The notes under the pieces were generated by a model. It was given only the letters and a program-made list of their open reading frames with translations. It had not been told where the DNA came from and made no database searches. The translations under genes were made by a program, and so were the position numbers. Below are positions 1-8,958 of a stretch of 13,680 nt of DNA, piece by piece. The stretch comes from Bremia lactucae (Eukaryota; Oomycota; Peronosporomycetes; Peronosporales; Peronosporaceae), in the NCBI RefSeq assembly GCF_004359215.1, contig NC_090613.1:4972396-4986075 (forward strand), written 5' to 3'. Positions within the stretch are counted from its first letter, which is position 1; each line of letters opens with the position of its first letter.

Positions 1-999
1 GAGGATGTTGATCCGTCGCTCATTGTCGACTACAATGAGTCGACACCGTTGCCGTCACCTCATAGTAGTGATGCGGATAACGAGCTCATGAGGAAGGATG
101 ATGGCGCATTATCGCCCATCCAAGCTTTTCTCATGGCTCACAGCACGGAGACAGCATCATTTACGAATGCTGTCTCGTAGTCTTCGCTGGAAAGCGCAGC
201 GACAGGTAATGAGAGCGCTGCCCATTAAAGTGCAGCAAAAAAAGCTTCTTTGTTGGGTATAACCACAACGCCTTATGCTCAAACCATAATCCATAATGGT
301 TCTGACATAGAGTTTTTGGAGCCTAAAGCTCCGCCGACGACACGTGAACGTGCTCAGTCGGTGTCACAAGCCAGTCGTTCAGAACGTGGCTATGTGACGG
401 GTGGCATTCCAAAGACGCCCCCTCCATCAAAATGGCCTCGTTTAAACGGGCCAAGAGCGTCGCTCTTAGAGCGCGCTCTTGTAGACGCACATAATTATTA
501 TGGCGTCTTTCAATCATGGAGGACTCAGGGAAAATCGCTTGGGCGTATTTTCCCGATCCCGGTCGTGATGCGCTCAAATGAAACGCCCGACCATTACGAG
601 GCATAATTCTTGCGCCGCATTCATTAGTATTACGATGAGATGAAACAGCGGTCGCAACGAATTAATTTCGCCCGCTGGCGTGTGAAAGAAATCATGGGTG
701 GTACTGTACCCCCTGTTTCTTCTCACTACGCTACTTCTGCTAGTCCATTTGAGACTAGCGAAGAGGCCTCAGCTGGTGGTCCTTTTCATAGGCAGCCACC
801 AAGCCGGGCACATCAGTACGTAGGGTATCGATCGGTTTCCAAGAGTCAAAACTCTTCGGGTAACCTTTCCATTGGACGAGGATCTGATACCCTTGCCTCT
901 CGGGGCTGTGGGCAAGCAACCTTCCAGCAAGGAAGCGTTAATTCCCACCAGCATCCATCAGTGCAGGCGGCGCCCGATAGTAGTGGCGACCTCATCTAG
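1..999 (+). pseudogene. Unidentified plus-strand ORF remnant with four in-frame stops, antisense to Gypsy A
   Basis: Frame 1 reads from the window edge to a TAG at 997-999 without any frameshift, about 332 codons. It is interrupted by TAG 178-180, TAA 226-228, TAA 604-606 and TAG 625-627. Clear protein-like sequence continues across every stop. The N-terminal part is acidic and Ser/Pro-rich (for example STPLPSPHSSDADNE). A central part of about 90 residues is richer in aromatic and charged residues (AHNYYGVFQSW, YYDEMKQRSQRINFARWRV). The tail is rich in Ser, Gln, His and Gly. I see no zinc knuckle, no protease or polymerase motif and no membrane segment. The 5' end lies outside the window. 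It sits tail to tail with the Gypsy A integrase, about 30 bases away. It could be an antisense accessory ORF of Gypsy A, the Gag-like ORF of another element, or a broken host gene. I do not recognise the family. Confidence 0.6.
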
Positions 1000-1027
1000 C
1001 TACTACGGCTGCCTTTCCTCCGTCCAT

Positions 1028-1814
1028 TTAGTAGCAGGCGTTAAGCGCTGCTGAGCGATGCGTTGGGATCTCGAGGGTCAAGTCTTGCGACCGAACTCGG
1101 ATCTTCAGAATGTCCGGGTGAAGAATCGTCAGGTTTATGAACGTCTGAAACTTCGGCTTGACTTCCTGGAGAAGTTGATGCTGAGGGACCCGCATTACGC
1201 GCGTGGTATCCGTTGCACTCCGAGTCTTTTGGTGGTTGGAGGAGTCATTCGGCTGATAGTCTTTCGCCTTATCCATCCTCCTCACCCGATTGACGCTCGA
1301 CCCACAGTCGGCGTCACCGTCGGTTTTCTTAGACGGATGAGGGTATGTGAGGTCATTTGGGTCTACATACCGTTTCAAGCGACCCACGTAAAATACGAGA
1401 TGCGTCTTTATATACGGGCGAAGGGCGAGTCTATAATTTAGGTCTCGAACCTCTTCAACCACCGTAAAGGGCTTAATTAAACGCGGCAACAACTCCGTAG
1501 TACCTACAGGTAGTAAAGAAATTGCATTTTAAGGTAGGGTAGCAGTACAAAATAGTACTTTTTCACCCATCTAAAGCGTTCATTATTTTTGCGACCATTT
1601 CGGTCAAACAGGCTTTCGTCCACTCGGAGCATATCGTCCACCCAGAAGACAAGAAAACGGAGGTCCAGAACCCATGGATCTCTCGAATGTAGAGAGCGAG
1701 AAACCTCGCTCTTCCAGTTAAGCGTATCTTTTTGCTTGTCCTGTGCGCTTACGATCGCGTCACGGACTTTTCGTGTGATGGCTAATCGCTCATCCACAAA
1801 GCATTGAGCCTCGC
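1028..1814 (-). pseudogene. Gypsy A integrase C-terminal region with GPF/Y-like module
   Basis: This continues the integrase towards its C-terminus. From 1818 the frame starts plausibly (VDERLAITRKVRDA, SAQDKQK) but within about 90 bases it leaves its frame and reads through nonsense to 1504. A second segment from 1492 in another frame carries the module that ends Gypsy integrases: LPRLIKPFTVVEEV, then YRLALRPYIKTH and FYVGRLKRYVDP. The usual Gly of the GPF motif is replaced here by Lys (IKPF). The last 70 or so residues to 1028 are low in recognisable features. I see no convincing chromodomain. At least two frameshifts separate this part from the integrase core. Confidence 0.75.
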
Positions 1815-2942
1815 TCAAGCTTTAGCATTTAACTCGGCTATGATACCACCGAGAGGTCGGTCATAAGGCATTGTTTTATTGACCACTGCTAAACTGGCAG
1901 GGTCAATAAGGCAAGTTTCTGTCGTTGAGATGATATCCTCGCGGGTCATCGTCAAATTGACGAAACTAGGTCTCTCTTTCGCACCGAGCATAGTGAGAGG
2001 CCCCCCTCCACTAAGACTCGGGCTGCGTACAAACGAGACTGGCGTCCGAGGATGGCACAGTCCGTTTATATAAAACGGTGTCTCACCCGTACTGGCGTGG
2101 ACATTGTTATTTATAGCGAACTCCACAAAGGACAATTGCTTGCTCCACTCTTTAGGAGTTGCTATAGTGCGTAAGACATCCGTCACGACCCGATTGGCAC
2201 GTTCTGTTTGGCCATCGGTCAGGGGATGATCTGCGGTCGACATGTGGAGCTTGCTACCAAGCAGCTCGGACACATGTCACCAAAAAGCAGACGTAAAACG
2301 TGAATCCCGGTCCGATACTATGGACTCGGGCATCCCGTGTAGTCGGTAAACATGATCCAGGAACAAGAGAGCTGCCTCCTTGCCTGTGATCGATGTTGTA
2401 GATGGTGCTAAAAATCCACCATTTTTGCTCAGTCTGTCTACAAAGACGACTATCTTCGTCCGACCCTTATGATCGGGCGGCATGCCAAACATGAAGTCCA
2501 GACTTACTGACTTCCAACAGTTGGTTGGAATCGCTAGCGGCTTCAGTGGCGCACTGCTGGACGGTGCAGGCTTAATGCGCTGACACTGTTCGCAAGAGCA
2601 AATATAGTTGGCCACCCATCTATATAGATGTGGCTACCAAAATTCCTCTGACACTCGTAGAAATGTCTTTTCACGGCCCAGATGTCTCCTAGATATTACA
2701 TCATGGAGCTTGTGAAGGATCGTCAGCTTGATATTTGTGTCATGAGGCGCATAGATTCTCAAGGGAGCACAAGGTGATAGCTGATGCCAAAACTGGCGAT
2801 CGCTGTAGCGAAAGCGATTGAGCTTAGCTTTTAGGTGCGACGGAAGAGAGACCTTCCGTCCACCAAAGTGATGCAACAGCAGGCGACAGTGGTCGTCCTG
2901 ACTGTAGCTCTCTTTTACTTCAGAGGCTAATGAGCTCGTCAC
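1815..2942 (-). pseudogene. Gypsy A integrase, zinc-binding and catalytic core
   Basis: This part would insert the element's cDNA into host DNA. It stays in a single frame for about 376 codons, with only two internal stops: a TAG ending at 2634 inside the EEFW-PHLYRW motif, and a TGA at 2277-2279 after SAFW. The N-terminal zinc site is present (HDVISRRH, then CEQC), with HX6H and CX2C spacing. All three DDE residues can be seen: Asp in VSLDFMFG, Asp in IVSDRDSRF and Glu in DGQTERANR. The first stop sits where a second Trp is usual, so TGG to TAG is likely. It is the best-preserved part of Gypsy A. A stop at 1815 ends the frame. Confidence 0.9.
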
Positions 2943-2953
2943 GTGGTATGGCT

Positions 2954-3445
2954 TCAGGCTGTCAACGTTGACGGCTGAAATTGTGCATTAGCTCTAGTCA
3001 CACTTTCCTGCTGTCTAACCTCGAAGTCTGGTCTGCGAGATAAAGCGTCAGCCAAGACATTCGACTTACCCGGCTTGTATTCAACTTTGTAATTAAATTC
3101 AGAGACGAATGTGAGCCATCTGCCCATTCTAGGCGAGAGGTGCGGTGAGTTTATTGCGGTCCGCAGTGATGCGTGATCCGTGTAAACCACAAATGGTTCG
3201 GTTCCCAATGGATGCAGCCGAAACTTGACAAGAGCACACTTTATTAAAAGTAGCTCTTAGTCATGCACGGAGTAATTCAGTTCTGCGGCTTTTAAAAGCC
3301 GGGACTGATAAGAGATGACACGGTCAACGCCGTCGTCATCCTTCTGCATGAGCGCGCTGCCGATTGCAAAATTACTTGCATCGCAGACGACGCTAAAGGG
3401 CTTATCCGCGTCTGGCAATGCCAAGACCGGTGCCTCTACAAGAGA
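2954..3445 (-). pseudogene. Gypsy A RNase H domain
   Basis: This would remove the RNA strand during reverse transcription. It begins at the edge of the N run with SLVEAPVLALPDADKPF, then VVCDASNFAIGSALMQ with the first acidic residue. AAELNYSVHD follows with the Glu-bearing segment. A TAA at 3257-3259 interrupts the frame, which then resumes with VVYTDHASLRTAI (another acidic residue), a GRWLTFVSEFNYKVEYKPGK segment and LADALSRRPDFE, the usual end of Gypsy RNase H. There is no frameshift inside the domain, only that one stop. The downstream end at 2954 falls in the linker before integrase, which continues in a different frame. Confidence 0.9.
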
Positions 3446-4276
3446 NNNNNNNNNNNNNNNNNNNNNNNNNNNNNNNNNNNNNNNNNNNNNNNNNNNNNNN
3501 NNNNNNNNNNNNNNNNNNNNNNNNNNNNNNNNNNNNNNNNNNNNNNNNNNNNNNNNNNNNNNNNNNNNNNNNNNNNNNNNNNNNNNNNNNNNNNNNNNNN
3601 NNNNNNNNNNNNNNNNNNNNNNNNNNNNNNNNNNNNNNNNNNNNNNNNNNNNNNNNNNNNNNNNNNNNNNNNNNNNNNNNNNNNNNNNNNNNNNNNNNNN
3701 NNNNNNNNNNNNNNNNNNNNNNNNNNNNNNNNNNNNNNNNNNNNNNNNNNNNNNNNNNNNNNNNNNNNNNNNNNNNNNNNNNNNNNNNNNNNNNNNNNNN
3801 NNNNNNNNNNNNNNNNNNNNNNNNNNNNNNNNNNNNNNNNNNNNNNNNNNNNNNNNNNNNNNNNNNNNNNNNNNNNNNNNNNNNNNNNNNNNNNNNNNNN
3901 NNNNNNNNNNNNNNNNNNNNNNNNNNNNNNNNNNNNNNNNNNNNNNNNNNNNNNNNNNNNNNNNNNNNNNNNNNNNNNNNNNNNNNNNNNNNNNNNNNNN
4001 NNNNNNNNNNNNNNNNNNNNNNNNNNNNNNNNNNNNNNNNNNNNNNNNNNNNNNNNNNNNNNNNNNNNNNNNNNNNNNNNNNNNNNNNNNNNNNNNNNNN
4101 NNNNNNNNNNNNNNNNNNNNNNNNNNNNNNNNNNNNNNNNNNNNNNNNNNNNNNNNNNNNNNNNNNNNNNNNNNNNNNNNNNNNNNNNNNNNNNNNNNNN
4201 NNNNNNNNNNNNNNNNNNNNNNNNNNNNNNNNNNNNNNNNNNNNNNNNNNNNNNNNNNNNNNNNNNNNNNNNNNNN
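3446..4276. other. Assembly gap (831 N) inside the Gypsy A RT / RNase H junction
   Basis: All bases are N. On the right flank the minus strand reads into the W-x-W-x-x-EQ segment that ends the RT connection region. On the left flank it resumes at SLVEAPVLALPD. In Gypsy elements of this type I expect only about 8-10 codons between those two points. An 831-base gap is therefore far larger than the missing coding sequence, unless something else is inserted there or the gap length is arbitrary. Confidence 0.95.
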
Positions 4277-5244
4277 TCTTGTTCTTTTAACCAAACCCAT
4301 TCTACGTCCTTTTAATGAGGTCAGATAATGGTTTAGTTTGCTCAGCATAATTCTTGCTATATTTATGCAAAAAAATTAGCGAGCCCTAGGAATTGGCGCA
4401 AACCCTTCACATGTCGTGGGATTGGCCATTCCTTCACTGATTTTGCCTTGCCTGGGTCTGCTCGTACACCATGTGTACCTACGATGCAGCACATTACAGG
4501 TATCTCAGGGACCCTTATGACGCACTTTTGCAAGTTGACGTACAATTAAGCGTCCTTCAAAGTCTGCAACACGCGTCTAAATGACGCTTGTGCGACTCTA
4601 TTGCGCTCAGCCCACTCTCGGCTCTACTATGCACGAATACATCGTCAAAGTAATGGGGCGCATAGGCACGGTGTTGACGCATCACGTGAGTCACCACTTG
4701 ATAGAATGTCGCTGGTGCGTTTCTCAAACCTTGGGACATCACAAGCCACTCCCAAAGCATACCGCTTGGAGATCTTACTGACGTTTTGGCTACATTGAAC
4801 TCTCTCATGAGTACCTAATAGTAGCCTCTTTTAAATTCAAGGCGGAAAAGATAGTTGAATTCCCATTGAGTTCAACATAACATCTTTCCGCGGGATTGAC
4901 GTATGCGCCGGTACAGTCGCCGTGTTCAGCTTATTGTAAGCATGAATACGCGCCATCCACCTGTGGCTTTACGCCCACAAAAGGTCAAGCTGCAGTGAGG
5001 CAATTTGCTCTCACGCACATGCGTCACCTTGGCTCGCCTATCGAAGAACTCATCGATAGAATCGACTTGTTCTTTCGGCAACGGCCATTGCCTGGTCACA
5101 CAATACTTGGTGCCGGGTTCGAGGTCTATTTCGTGCCCGATGCCCCTATCTGGTGGTAGGCGGCTCGGCACTTCTTCTGGGAACACATCGCGATGTTTCC
5201 ACAAAGCCTCAAAGAAGGACAATCTCAAGGCATCCCAGCCTTGA
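4277..5244 (-). pseudogene. Gypsy A reverse transcriptase
   Basis: This would copy the element's RNA into DNA. The N-terminal segment from about 5228 has HRDVFPEEVPSRLP, then GHEIDLEPGTKYCVTRQWPL and HVRESKLPHCS. The frame then breaks near 4930 and fragments continue in other frames (AYNKLNTATVPA, IPRKDV). The motif A segment reads LNLKRGYY, so the usual first catalytic Asp is Asn (codon at 4835-4837), and an in-frame TAG follows at the next residue after GYY. The segment 4557-4808 has SGMLWEWLVMSQGL and the catalytic box YFDDVFVHS. The thumb/connection part 4363-4545 ends in RQFLGLANF. There a run of seven T (4369-4375) shifts the frame, followed by another shift before the N gap. At least four frameshifts in all, so non-functional. 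Confidence 0.88.
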
Positions 5245-5937
5245 GCAGCGAACCGTTTCTATTTTTCGGTTTCTAGGACGCTCTCGTCCATTGTGGACGA
5301 CGAGCAACACTCCACCAAGTTCTCTTCTGGAACTGGTGTGACTATTTCGTGGTTATTTCCTTTCTTTAACTCGGGAATGAAAAGACCACACGACATCTCT
5401 GGGAGATTTACTATTTCCTCTGCAGTTTTAAAGACTTGCCGGAGCACCTCAACTGAGGATGCCTCCGCAATTTCGTCTTTGACGGCCTCGAACACCTCGT
5501 TCGAAGGCCTGCCCTCTTTATTAGAGACTGATCCAAAGGTCGCTCGTTTAGACTACCTTTTATCATCCTAATCGGGTACTCGTTCTTCAAGTCACCAAGA
5601 CCTTTGACTGGGAAGCGAGTGCCGTTGCTCTCCTGGCTAACGCACCCCTTCCAACCGCACCAGGCCCTAGGCACTGTGCCGGTTTATGCGACGCTTGACT
5701 TCCTCTGAGCTCGCCGTCTACTGCCACAGGAACTCTACTCTGTGCAGGACTATAGGACACATCACCACTTGTCATTGCTCTTTTCACTACCCCAGTCTCC
5801 ACGAGCTGGGTAGCAATTGATGACGTTTGACATCCCGTCAACGCACCCTCAACTGTGTTCGACACGACATCAGTTGCATACGCCTCTCGCAGGAGCCTAT
5901 TCCCGGTGTCCTGCGTAGATTTCGCATATGTGCTTGT
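5245..5937 (-). pseudogene. Gypsy A protease-RT connector of pol
   Basis: This is a long, low-complexity linker between protease and RT, spread over three frames. The right part (about 5587-5930) includes TGCQTSSIATQLVETGVVKR and PVAVDGELRGS, ending in an AQCLGPGAVGRGAL stretch. The middle part (about 5580-5500) carries GLGDLKNEYPIRMIKG. The left part (5259-5495) reads FEAVKDEIAEASSVEVLRQ and AEEIVNLPEMS. Frames change at least twice. I know of no enzymatic role for this linker. It is assigned by position and by its resemblance to the equivalent region of oomycete Gypsy pol proteins, from memory. Confidence 0.65.
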
Positions 5938-6227
5938 ACGCCAGTCTATCCATGGTTGGTGTTTTGCTAACCATGGCATGCCTAGGATGAGGTCATACGG
6001 ACTCTCCATACTAGCACTTTGAACTTCTCTTTATAAGAGAAGTCACTAAAGCTGAAGGCGAGTTCAACCTGAACCCCCTTAGACTTAGCGGGCGCGCCGT
6101 TCGCTAAACGAACGGTCGCCTCTTCTCGCTTGTCCTGGCAAAGCGACTCAAACATCGCCGGTCTATTTCTTAGAGCCGCGAGTTTTACAAAATTTTGTGA
6201 TGCACCTGAATCCATTAGGAGAGTCAT
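5938..6227 (-). pseudogene. Gypsy A aspartic protease (retropepsin)
   Basis: This would cleave the Gag-Pol polyprotein. The active-site loop is intact: TLLMDSGASQNFVK at the right end, so the catalytic DSG is kept. About 70 residues later the frame breaks. The second half is found in another frame from 6009: SPYDLILGMPWLAKHQPWID, whose ILG-x-PWL is the usual hydrophobic-Gly ending of a retropepsin fold. The break lies between FKVLV and the MESPYD segment. The stretch 6228-6428 between this domain and the zinc knuckle is pol/Gag linker that I cannot read in one frame. Confidence 0.85.
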
Positions 6228-6428
6228 CAGCCTCGTACTTGAGCGCTATAGACCAGCAGGGTTGAGGTCCGAAATTTCGAGACCTCAGGGACTCTGCAAC
6301 CCTTTTTTCGACAGCTTTGAACTTCGGGGTAGCTTCAGAGTCCGCGTCAGTAGGGCATCCCGCCCATACTGCGCTCCTGCATTTCCCGACCCCTCAGTGG
6401 TCGATGCAGAACTCATGCGTCTCGCACC

Positions 6429-7305
6429 CTAGTTCTTGCCATCGCCCTTTGGGAAGGGAGTCCTCTTGCTGGGCATCTTTTTTCCAGCAGAGACCCTGAC
6501 AGAGCAGCGAGCCATCATATGACCGCGCTTGCCGCATTTATAACAGACAACGTCTGCATTGCCCAATCCATGGGAGTGGCATCTGACCTCTCGACCGACG
6601 GTTACACCAAGCTGTCGCCGAGGCACTGTTGTAGGATTGCTCCTCAACCAAGGCGAATCGGATTGCCTCTTCCATCGTCGACGGCACCTATCTGAAAAGG
6701 GCCGGTCGCGATGGGCCGTGCCGTAGTCCGTTCATAAACGTGGGCACCTTAATGTGCTCCGGAATCAGACTTACGGTAATGGATGATGACAGCGAGTGCA
6801 TCTCCTGTACATACTCTTGCAGAGATCGCTTCGCCTGTCGCGCTCCAAAGAAGCGCGACTGAAGCAACACTTCTTTGTTCGGCGGACGGTACATGGTGCG
6901 AATCTTTGTCTTAAAGATCGCCCATGTAGGGAACGCCTTTCTGTCCGCCATAAGCGCCGAGTAAGCCCACTCTGAGGCCTTACCGCGCAGGTGCGACATG
7001 GCGTACGACACCATCCGGCTGTCGTCGCCGATGAGCTCCGCGACACCGCATTGCTGTACGGCTAACAGCCAGTGGACAATCGTGTGCGCTGAAGTTCCAT
7101 CGAACTTGGGTGGGTCCATCAGAATGGGCCTCGGCAGATGCGGCCGAGCAGAGAGCATCTCAACAGTCTTGTTGAGAGCCTCGCTTTGAGCCTGCTCACG
7201 CCTCAGCTCATCCTGAGTCTGAGTGACGGACTCCGCCGCCGCATTGCTCTGTGCCTCGGACGCGGATCTCCGCTGTCCTAGCACGAATGCCTCAAACTGC
7301 TCCAA
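6429..7305 (-). pseudogene. Gypsy A Gag (capsid-like domain plus CCHC zinc knuckle)
   Basis: Gag would form the particle and package element RNA. From 7305 a 205-codon frame shows an N-terminal Gln/Glu/Ala-rich helical part, then ILMDPPKFDGTSAHTIVHWL and SHLRGKASEWAYSAL, followed by LQEYVQEMHSLSSSI; this is the core pattern of Ty3-type retrotransposon Gag. A TAG at 6688-6690 interrupts it. The frame continues to about 6600 (TMEEAIRFALVEEQSYNSAS) and then shifts to a frame with an intact CX2CX4HX4C knuckle, CYKCGKRGHMMARC, closed by a basic tail near 6429. The 7305 end is a TTG directly after an in-frame TAG, not a real start. I found no convincing upstream ATG. Confidence 0.87.
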
Positions 7306-7497
7306 CTAAGAAACATGCTGCTCAGGAGGATATCTCTAGAGCCTGGCCTTGTTCACCGAGTCCCTGCGCCAAGTGCCCTGCCAACTCCCGATGAACTTCG
7401 GAGGGGTGAGGGAAACGAGTTCAATCGATATTGAGGCTCATCCTCACGTACACACGCAGAGATGCGGGTCGTGGGAAGGATTTCAAGTGCTACCAAA
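7306..7497 (-). other. Gypsy A leader with candidate primer-binding site
   Basis: Non-coding stretch between the 5' LTR and Gag. Two bases inside the LTR edge the minus strand reads TGGTAGCA (7495 down to 7488). This matches the complement of the last eight bases of a eukaryotic initiator tRNA-Met 3' end, at the spacing expected for a primer-binding site. The match stops after eight bases, so another tRNA or decay is possible. I see nothing else in the leader. Confidence 0.4.
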
Positions 7498-8003
7498 TCT
7501 AGGCGGGCTCGTCTTAATGCGGCCACGGTCTACTTAAGCACACACCCTAGCACAGCGAGGAAGCGGTTAGACCGTGCAGTGAGGTTCTTGTGGTGGGCGC
7601 CTTATGACCTCACCAAACGCACTAAGTACTCGAGTAAAGTGTCGTCACGGAAGCGGTGATCCGACTCCTCGTGCGCACTTACTAAGTAGGAAGTAGTTTT
7701 CAGACTGATTTAAATCTAAAATCGTATTAAAGATAAATACCTATTTTTACCAATCAAATGTCATCTCTGTAAATAACACTTAATATATATTGCGAGCGTA
7801 TCTTTCGAGAGACCTAGCTTAACGGATGACGCTCGGCGTCATTCCTCCTAATGTGAATGCACCAATGTGCATCACATACACAAGAGTTTGTCACATTAAC
7901 CACACCCAAGTGGTGGGTCTTATTACTTTTTCTAAGTAATTGACCGTACACAGAATGTACTTAACGGGGACTGTGTAACATTAGGGAAACTGAACCTAAT
8001 ACA
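7498..8003 (-). repeat. Gypsy A 5' LTR (about 506 bp)
   Basis: This is a direct repeat, in the same orientation, of 13084-13636, alignable over its whole length at roughly four bases in five by eye, with indels. Boundaries come from that alignment. The outer end (TGTA on the minus strand at 8003) is kept, while the inner end reads TAGA instead of the TACA seen in the other copy. It lies directly upstream of the Gypsy A leader and Gag, and there is no polypurine tract outside it, so it is the 5' LTR. It keeps several hairpins of the other copy (7826-7842, 7851-7877, 7922-7940, 7980-8000). It lacks the extra hairpin unit present there. The target duplicate would start at 8004 (ggaag), but its partner is not in the window. 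Confidence 0.85.
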
Positions 8004-8481
8004 GGAAGCGTACTTGTTAGGTACTGATTTTTGTTTGCGTTTCGGTGTTGTGGATTTAGCGGAACCAAGTCGATTATGAGCACTCAACACTAACGTTACA
8101 CGGCAGTATGATGGAATCTTCCAAGGCCAGTATGAATAATTTACGGGTACTAGCAACGCGAGAACGGCGGTACGCTAAACTACACTGCAAGAAACCCGGC
8201 TCCATCTTAGTATGGGTCATCTCACGAGACAACCACACCGAGTACCACGCCCCGTTGTGGGATATGTACAACCACCTTAGTCAAACACCGGCGTTGCTAA
8301 CATGGCTTAGGACAGTTCGAACATCTTGTCAACCATAACGCTAAATTGACAGTCTGTTTCTCTTTCAAATTACTCTATGGTATAATTGCAAATCAAGCAA
8401 TACTAATTACCGTTCGAAACGCACTGACTACAAAATATATTTGCATTTGTAGCTTGCAATTGAGCCAAGCGTTGTACGTTC
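8004..8481. other. Spacer between Gypsy A and the Copia element, unassigned
   Basis: This stretch of 478 bases lies between the outer edge of the Gypsy A 5' LTR and the outer edge of the Copia 3' LTR. It may be host DNA or an older repeat. A 76-codon plus-strand frame (8108-8338) overlaps minus-strand frames of 65 and 74 codons. None shows a recognisable motif and they overlap one another, so I do not call a gene. The left part to about 8340 is more GC-balanced than the AT-rich 8340-8480. Confidence 0.5.
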
Positions 8482-8889
8482 TGTTGATATTGTGTTGGCA
8501 ATTTTCATAGTAAATTATGTGCTAATTGAGGCAGTATAGCGTCCGAGACTCAGGTAAAGTCTATGATGATTCTATAAGACGCACCAGTCTAGCAAGCTCA
8601 CGTTAGAATCAGTTGTTTGCAGTCTCAGCGTATAACTTCACTACTCTAGTGCATTCCTTGTGCGTGCGATGTGTTAGAAGTCAATACACAAAGGTAGAGA
8701 CAGAGGACACACAATTAAATGCGAAAGAGAGTGTGTTATTAGTTTCGTTATCTCCTGGCTAGCTATCAAATGTTTCCCGTAGAAGAAATCATAAATGAAT
8801 CCCCCACGGTTGCTCGGCGCAAAGATGATATCAAAAACTGATACTAGTACCACTTGCTTGGTACATCAATTGAAGCTTGCCTATCAACA
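8482..8889 (-). repeat. Copia 3' LTR (408 bp)
   Basis: Bounded by a perfect 8-base inverted terminal repeat, TGTTGATA at 8482-8489 and TATCAACA at 8882-8889, giving the TG...CA ends expected of LTRs. The inner end directly abuts a purine-rich tract that follows the RNase H stop. The sequence is AT-rich and non-coding. The five bases outside it (8477-8481, cgttc) are the predicted target-site duplicate. The matching 5' LTR is not in the window, so the boundary cannot be confirmed by alignment here. Confidence 0.8.
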
Positions 8890-8901
8890 CTCCTCCTCTT
8901 C
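8890..8901 (-). other. Copia polypurine tract
   Basis: The minus strand reads GAAGAGGAGGAG immediately before the LTR start TGTTGATA. Twelve purines at this position are the standard plus-strand DNA primer of an LTR retrotransposon. It lies about 57 bases past the end of the pol frame. Confidence 0.8.
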
Positions 8902-8958
8902 GACACTGTCCCGACAAAACACTTGATCCTTGCTCTGTCATCGTCGACTCAGATCGAT

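Larger units (their letters stand above)
1028..8003 (-). mobile_element. Gypsy A: degenerate Ty3/Gypsy LTR retrotransposon, 3' LTR not seen
   Basis: Reading right to left on the minus strand there is an LTR, a leader, Gag with a CCHC knuckle, a DSGA protease, a reverse transcriptase with a YFDD box, RNase H, an HHCC/DDE integrase and a GPF/Y-like tail. RT before integrase is the diagnostic Ty3/Gypsy order. The remnants occupy all three minus frames, with many stops and shifts, so the copy is dead. The outer end of the 5' LTR is followed by unrelated sequence, as expected for an insertion boundary. The left limit is set at the last integrase-frame codon, because no second LTR is visible between it and the window edge. 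Confidence 0.9.

Noticed and set aside
1028..1300. Chromodomain at the Gypsy integrase C-terminus
   Set aside because: I looked for the aromatic and W-x-G-Y style pattern of chromodomains in the three minus frames and saw none.
1058..1441. 127-codon plus-strand frame that could be read as continuing the 1-999 ORF
   Set aside because: It lies in a different frame from 1-999 and mirrors the integrase C-terminus, where the minus strand shows FYVGRLKRYVDP.
1681..1712. Tandem hairpins (TCTCT...AGAGA and an 8-bp AGAGCGAG/CTCGCTCT stem)
   Set aside because: Isolated, inside decayed integrase sequence, with no second copy to show conservation; probably chance.
3257..4348. A 363-codon minus-strand ORF
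   Set aside because: It is open only because it runs through 831 N; the two ends are separate parts of RT and RNase H.
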